This document shows, in pieces, positions 60,350 to 64,000 of a DNA stretch of 64,000 nt. The DNA is from Pelagibacterales bacterium SAG-MED01 (GTDB taxonomy: Bacteria > Pseudomonadota > Alphaproteobacteria > Pelagibacterales > Pelagibacteraceae): positions 32,827 to 96,826 of the forward strand of contig JACWCY010000006.1 in NCBI GenBank assembly GCA_014654455.1. The letters are read 5' to 3'. A program made the position numbers and the translations under genes. The notes under the pieces were generated by a model. That model had not been told where the DNA came from. It made no database searches and saw only the letters and a list, made by a program, of their open reading frames with translations. How positions within the stretch are numbered: the first letter of the stretch is position 1; each line of letters opens with the position of its first letter.

Positions 60350-62557
60350 TTAGAATAGTGGATTGTTCTTAAAAAAGTCTTTCATTTGAATCGGTTTTTG
60401 TTCAAGTATGTATCTATAAACGTTATAATTTTCTAAAACTCTTTGGACGTAATTTCTTGTTTCTTTAAACTTTATAAGTTCTATCCAATCAACATAATTA
60501 ACCTGATTTTTTTGAGGATTTTTGTTAATTTTTTTCCAATATCTAACTCTTTTAGGTCCAGCGTTATAGGCAGCTATTGCAAAAGGATATGCTCCTTCGT
60601 ATTCAAGAATTAAACCAGCAATATAATGAGAGCCTAAATTTATATTGTATTCAGGGTCTGTAGTTAATCTTGATTTTGAGTAGGGAAGTTTAGCTTGCTT
60701 AGCAACTAATTTAGCGGTGTATGGCATCAATTGCATTAATCCTTTTGCACCAGCATGACTATTAGCACTTAAGTCAAATTCACTTTCTTGTCTAATTATT
60801 GATAAAATCAAAGCACTTTCAGGAATTTTTCTTCCATTTATATAAGTTGGTGTGCTGATTATTGGATAATTATATTTATTATGGAATCTTTTTTCATATG
60901 AAGCAATTTTAGAAATTTGTATAGCAAAATCAAAACGTTCTATGTTTGATGCAAGCTCTGCCGCTAGTATTTCACTCCCATTTTCAGTATTATCATTTGC
61001 TAAATGTCTAAGCATATGTTTGGCATATTTATCTTCATCAAGTTCATTTAATAAGTAAATCATTTTAACAATTTCTTTTTTAAAAAAATATTCTCGATAT
61101 TCTTTTTGAACCTTTATATCTTTAGAAAGTTCAAAATTTTTATCAGGATTTAATTCCATAAAGGCTAATTGGCCATAATAAGTTGTTAAATAATTTGATG
61201 CTTCATTAAACCATTTATTTGATAATTCCTCATCGCCTAATTTTTTATAAGTTCTACCTAGCCAATATGCTCCTCTAGCAACACTTATAGGATATCCAAC
61301 ATTATTATAAAAATTTTCAAAATGATCTTTTGCTAATAAAGGATTATCTAAAAAACTTAAAGCAATCCATCCGCTCATCCATTCAGCGGCAGCAAAATCT
61401 GGTCCTTCAAACATACCATGATTGCTGGAAATTTTATATGCTAACTCATATTTTTTTTTATATATTAAAGATCTTGAAATAATTTCTCTTTCAGTCCACC
61501 ATTTGTCTGGTCGAACTAAATAATCTTTAGTATTTTTTATTTTTAATAAAATTTCAACAGAACTATCAACTCTACCTCTTTTTCTTCTCCATTTTAATCT
61601 ATCGTAATTTAAACCAGCATCATTTTTAAACTTTACAGGTACTTTCGATATGGCAGTATCAACACCATATGATTTGCTCATTAACAATTGTCTCGCATTA
61701 TATAAAAGTTCATAATCTTTAGGCAAATATCTTAATAACCGTTTTAAATCCCAATATTTATTATTCCATGCAAGATAATCAGCTCTTTTTATATAATCAT
61801 CTGCATTAAGATATTTTTTATATTTTTTTCTGTAAAATTTTAACTCTGATTTTGTGAGCTCTGCATTAATCCATCCATCTTTAATTAATTTAGTTCCTTT
61901 TTCTTTATTTCCATTTAATATAAAACTTTCACCAAGTATCATCTTACCAAATCCACTTAATGGTTCAGAAGAAGCAAAAGAATCAATAATTTTCTTTGGT
62001 GAAATTTTATCCGTTGCCAATTTGTGTTCAGCTAAGTATTTAACACGACCAATTCTTGGATAATCATCATTTCTATCTATAAAAGCTTTATATTCATAAT
62101 ATGATGCTTGATTACCTTTTCTAAGAAGATGTCTCCATTGGATAAAATTATAGATAGATTTATCTTTTGCTTTACTTGCTATTTTCAATGCATTGGGCCA
62201 TTTTGATTTTTTCATCTCCAAAATTGCCTTTTTAGCTATGCTAAAATCTTTTTTATTATAATATTTTGATATTTTTACCTCTGAACTCTTAATAGACCCT
62301 GCAATTAAGGGTTTTTTCTTTGGTAGAATAGGACCAGTTTTTTTTTCTTTTTTAACAATAGTTTTTTCTTCAATCTTTTTTTCTTCAGTCTTTTTAATAG
62401 GTTTTGGCAATGGTTTTAACACATCTATTAATAATTTTTTTTGTGTTACTTCTGTTGATTGAATAGGTTTTTTGAGTGGAACAATTTCTGATAGTGCAAA
62501 ATTACTACTCAAAATTATGTTATACAAAACTATAAAAAATAAGAATTTTTTAGACAT
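60350..62557 (-). CDS. slt: Soluble lytic murein transglycosylase
   Basis: A periplasmic peptidoglycan-cleaving enzyme, 735 residues from the ATG at 62557 (an upstream in-frame ATG at 62578 gives a poorer signal start). A signal peptide covers residues 1-24 (KKFLFFIVLYNIILSSNFALS). A Pro/Lys-rich linker is followed by a long alpha-helical superhelix (U and L domains). The C-terminal SLT domain has the catalytic glutamate in ALILSIIRQESEFDLSANSHAGAKGLMQLMP and AYNAGPKRVRYW. Makes anhydro-muropeptides during wall turnover. Divergent from dapA. Confidence 0.92.
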   Translation of the reverse strand: MSKKFLFFIVLYNIILSSNFALSEIVPLKKPIQSTEVTQKKLLIDVLKPLPKPIKKTEEKKIEEKTIVKKEKKTGPILPKKKPLIAGSIKSSEVKISKYYNKKDFSIAKKAILEMKKSKWPNALKIASKAKDKSIYNFIQWRHLLRKGNQASYYEYKAFIDRNDDYPRIGRVKYLAEHKLATDKISPKKIIDSFASSEPLSGFGKMILGESFILNGNKEKGTKLIKDGWINAELTKSELKFYRKKYKKYLNADDYIKRADYLAWNNKYWDLKRLLRYLPKDYELLYNARQLLMSKSYGVDTAISKVPVKFKNDAGLNYDRLKWRRKRGRVDSSVEILLKIKNTKDYLVRPDKWWTEREIISRSLIYKKKYELAYKISSNHGMFEGPDFAAAEWMSGWIALSFLDNPLLAKDHFENFYNNVGYPISVARGAYWLGRTYKKLGDEELSNKWFNEASNYLTTYYGQLAFMELNPDKNFELSKDIKVQKEYREYFFKKEIVKMIYLLNELDEDKYAKHMLRHLANDNTENGSEILAAELASNIERFDFAIQISKIASYEKRFHNKYNYPIISTPTYINGRKIPESALILSIIRQESEFDLSANSHAGAKGLMQLMPYTAKLVAKQAKLPYSKSRLTTDPEYNINLGSHYIAGLILEYEGAYPFAIAAYNAGPKRVRYWKKINKNPQKNQVNYVDWIELIKFKETRNYVQRVLENYNVYRYILEQKPIQMKDFFKNNPLF

Positions 62558-62599
62558 AATCTTTACTATATGAATCAATAATCTATGTTATAAGTATTT

Positions 62600-63481
62600 A
62601 TGTTTAAAGGTTCAAATGTTGCTTTAGTCACTCCGTTTAAAAATGATAAACTTGATGATGAAACTTATATCAAGTTAATTCATTTTCACATTAAAAATGG
62701 TACAAACGGTTTAGTTCCAGCAGGAACAACAGGTGAATCTCCGACTTTAAGTCATCATGAACACGAAAGAGTAATTGAGTTATGTGTTAAAGAAAGTAAT
62801 GGAAAATTACCAGTATTTGCTGGGACTGGTTCTAATTCAACTGAAGAAGCTATTTCTTTGACTACTCATGCTGAAAAAATTGGTGCAAATGGAGCTCTTA
62901 TTGTAACACCTTATTATAATAAACCAACTCAAGAGGGACTTTTTCAACACTACAAGGCAATAAACGATAAATGTGGAATTCCAATTATTATCTATAACAT
63001 TCCAGGAAGATCAGTAATAGATATGTCAGTTGATACAATGTCAAGGTTGTATGAATTAAAGAATATTATTGGTGTGAAAGATGCCACTGGAGATTTAAAT
63101 AGAGTAGGTGAAACGTTAAAAAAAATGGGTAGTGACTTTATTCAATTAACAGGCAACGATGATATCGCCTTAGAATTTAATAAAAAAGGTGGAGTTGGAG
63201 CTATAAGTGTAACTGCAAATATAGCACCAAAACTTTGTTCTGATTTTCAAAAACTTTCTAAATCTAAAAGTGATAATGAAATCAAAGAGGCTGAAAGATT
63301 AGATAAAATTTTAAAACCTGTTCATCATTCAATGTTTGTTGAAAGCAATCCTAGTCCAGTTAAATATGCTGCTAAATTATTGAACCTTTGTGATGATAAT
63401 GTCAGACTTCCATTAGTTAAAGTTACTGATAAAACTAAAGATATAATTAAAAAAGCTCTTCAGTCTGCAAAATTAATTTAA
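62600..63481 (+). CDS. dapA: 4-hydroxy-tetrahydrodipicolinate synthase
   Basis: Condenses pyruvate and aspartate semialdehyde in lysine/diaminopimelate synthesis; 293 residues. The Schiff-base lysine is Lys160 in [14 protein letters not shown] and the catalytic tyrosine Tyr132 in [26 protein letters not shown] and the pyruvate-binding motif complete the family pattern. Its stop overlaps the smpB ATG by one base. Confidence 0.96.
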   Translation: MFKGSNVALVTPFKNDKLDDETYIKLIHFHIKNGTNGLVPAGTTGESPTLSHHEHERVIELCVKESNGKLPVFAGTGSNSTEEAISLTTHAEKIGANGALIVTPYYNKPTQEGLFQHYKAINDKCGIPIIIYNIPGRSVIDMSVDTMSRLYELKNIIGVKDATGDLNRVGETLKKMGSDFIQLTGNDDIALEFNKKGGVGAISVTANIAPKLCSDFQKLSKSKSDNEIKEAERLDKILKPVHHSMFVESNPSPVKYAAKLLNLCDDNVRLPLVKVTDKTKDIIKKALQSAKLI

Positions 63482-63951
63482 TGAATAAAAAAACCAATCC
63501 TGGTTTAAAACTTATATGTTTAAATCGTAAAGCTAGTTTTAATTATTTTTTTGAAGATTTATTAGAAGCTGGTATCGTGCTTAAAGGTTCTGAAATAAAA
63601 TCTATCAGAGATGGCAAAGTCAATATTGCAGATTCTTACGCAGTTGAAAAAAATGGAGAGTTAGTTTTGATTAATTCACATATAGCCTCTTATAAACAAG
63701 CCAGTTATTCAAATCACAACCCAATGGATGAGCGAAAGCTTCTTCTTAATAAAAGGGAAATTAATAAACTCATTGGTAAAATGCAAAGAGATGGCTTTAC
63801 AATAGTTCCAACTAAAATGTATTTTAAAAAAGGTAGAGCAAAAATAGAGTTAGCAGTTGCGAAAGGAAAAAAACAGTTTGACAAAAGAGCAGTAAAAAAA
63901 AACAGAGATTGGAACCGTGATAAAGCAAGATATATCAGAAAATCAAGTTAA
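63481..63951 (+). CDS. smpB: SsrA-binding protein SmpB
   Basis: Carries tmRNA to stalled ribosomes; 156 residues. Family motifs: [57 protein letters not shown], and the C-terminal basic tail [24 protein letters not shown]. The tmRNA gene itself is not in this window. The next gene appears to start inside its 3' end. Confidence 0.96.
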   Translation: MNKKTNPGLKLICLNRKASFNYFFEDLLEAGIVLKGSEIKSIRDGKVNIADSYAVEKNGELVLINSHIASYKQASYSNHNPMDERKLLLNKREINKLIGKMQRDGFTIVPTKMYFKKGRAKIELAVAKGKKQFDKRAVKKNRDWNRDKARYIRKSS

Positions 63952-64000
63952 TGTTGTTTATTTAGCAATTGGTTCAAATTTAGGAAATAAAACGAAATTC
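63917..64000 (+). CDS. folK: 6-hydroxymethyl-7,8-dihydropterin pyrophosphokinase (start only)
   Basis: A partial frame running off the window end. It reads [11 protein letters not shown] then [16 protein letters not shown], and [10 protein letters not shown] is the opening signature of HPPK, a folate-synthesis enzyme. No ATG fits; GTG at 63917 gives a 35-bp overlap with smpB, while the family start could also be a few codons later. Only 28 codons are visible, so the call rests on one motif. Confidence 0.6.
   Translation, partial: MIKQDISENQVNVVYLAIGSNLGNKTKF

Overview
The window is a very AT-rich, tightly packed bacterial chromosome segment. Genes commonly overlap by 1-8 nt, and no stretch longer than 300 bases lacks a gene or tRNA. 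Gene content, gene order and base composition fit a streamlined marine alphaproteobacterium of the SAR11 clade (Pelagibacterales, Candidatus Pelagibacter type). Supporting points are one tuf gene flanked by tRNAs, the fused rplKAJL-rpoBC / rpsL-rpsG-fusA / S10-spc-alpha ribosomal block, a complete soxBDAG sarcosine oxidase operon, and a lone amino-acid-type ABC binding protein and permease. The taxonomic call is inference from these features; no database search was run.

Layout. (1) 1-4.7 kb is accessory-looking: the 3' end of an NAD kinase gene, a glycosyltransferase-like gene and an FkbM-type methyltransferase gene, then tRNA-Thr. After it comes a 2.6-kb insert bounded by a perfect 47-bp direct repeat of the tRNA-Thr 5' half. 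The insert holds a single large gene, an autotransporter with 52-residue repeats. (2) 4.7-34.2 kb is the information-processing core: rlmB (minus strand), then tRNA-Tyr, tRNA-Gly, tuf, tRNA-Trp, secE, nusG, rplKAJL, rpoBC, rpsL, rpsG, fusA and the whole S10/spc/alpha ribosomal protein series through secY, adk, rpsM, rpsK, rpoA and rplQ. (3) 34.3-53.5 kb is mixed housekeeping: a pseudouridine synthase, lipB, mgtE, panC, galU, UDP-glucose dehydrogenase, then a minus-strand series ruvX-pyrB-pyrC-plsY-topA-small secreted protein-ridA, and a plus-strand series gatCAB-O-methyltransferase-trhO-MATE transporter-nuclease. (4) 53.5-60.2 kb (minus strand) is soxB-soxD-soxA-soxG followed by a periplasmic binding protein and a permease. 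(5) 60.2-64 kb holds tRNA-Ser, a soluble lytic transglycosylase, dapA, smpB and the start of folK.

How the genes work together. The core makes translation and transcription machinery from long polycistronic units, with candidate internal promoters before tRNA-Tyr, rpsL and rpsM. galU and ugd form UDP-glucose and UDP-glucuronate for surface sugars. pyrB and the dihydroorotase-like partner belong to pyrimidine synthesis. GatCAB corrects misacylated tRNAs. soxBDAG releases glycine and a one-carbon unit from sarcosine, possibly fed by the adjacent uptake genes.

Most notable observations: the tRNA-Thr-bounded insert with paired TCGGT motifs near both ends; a one-base expansion of a G run that breaks rplN (L14) and fuses its reading frame to rplX (L24); a dihydroorotase homologue without the HxH metal motif; and a lipobox-like start on the ABC permease.
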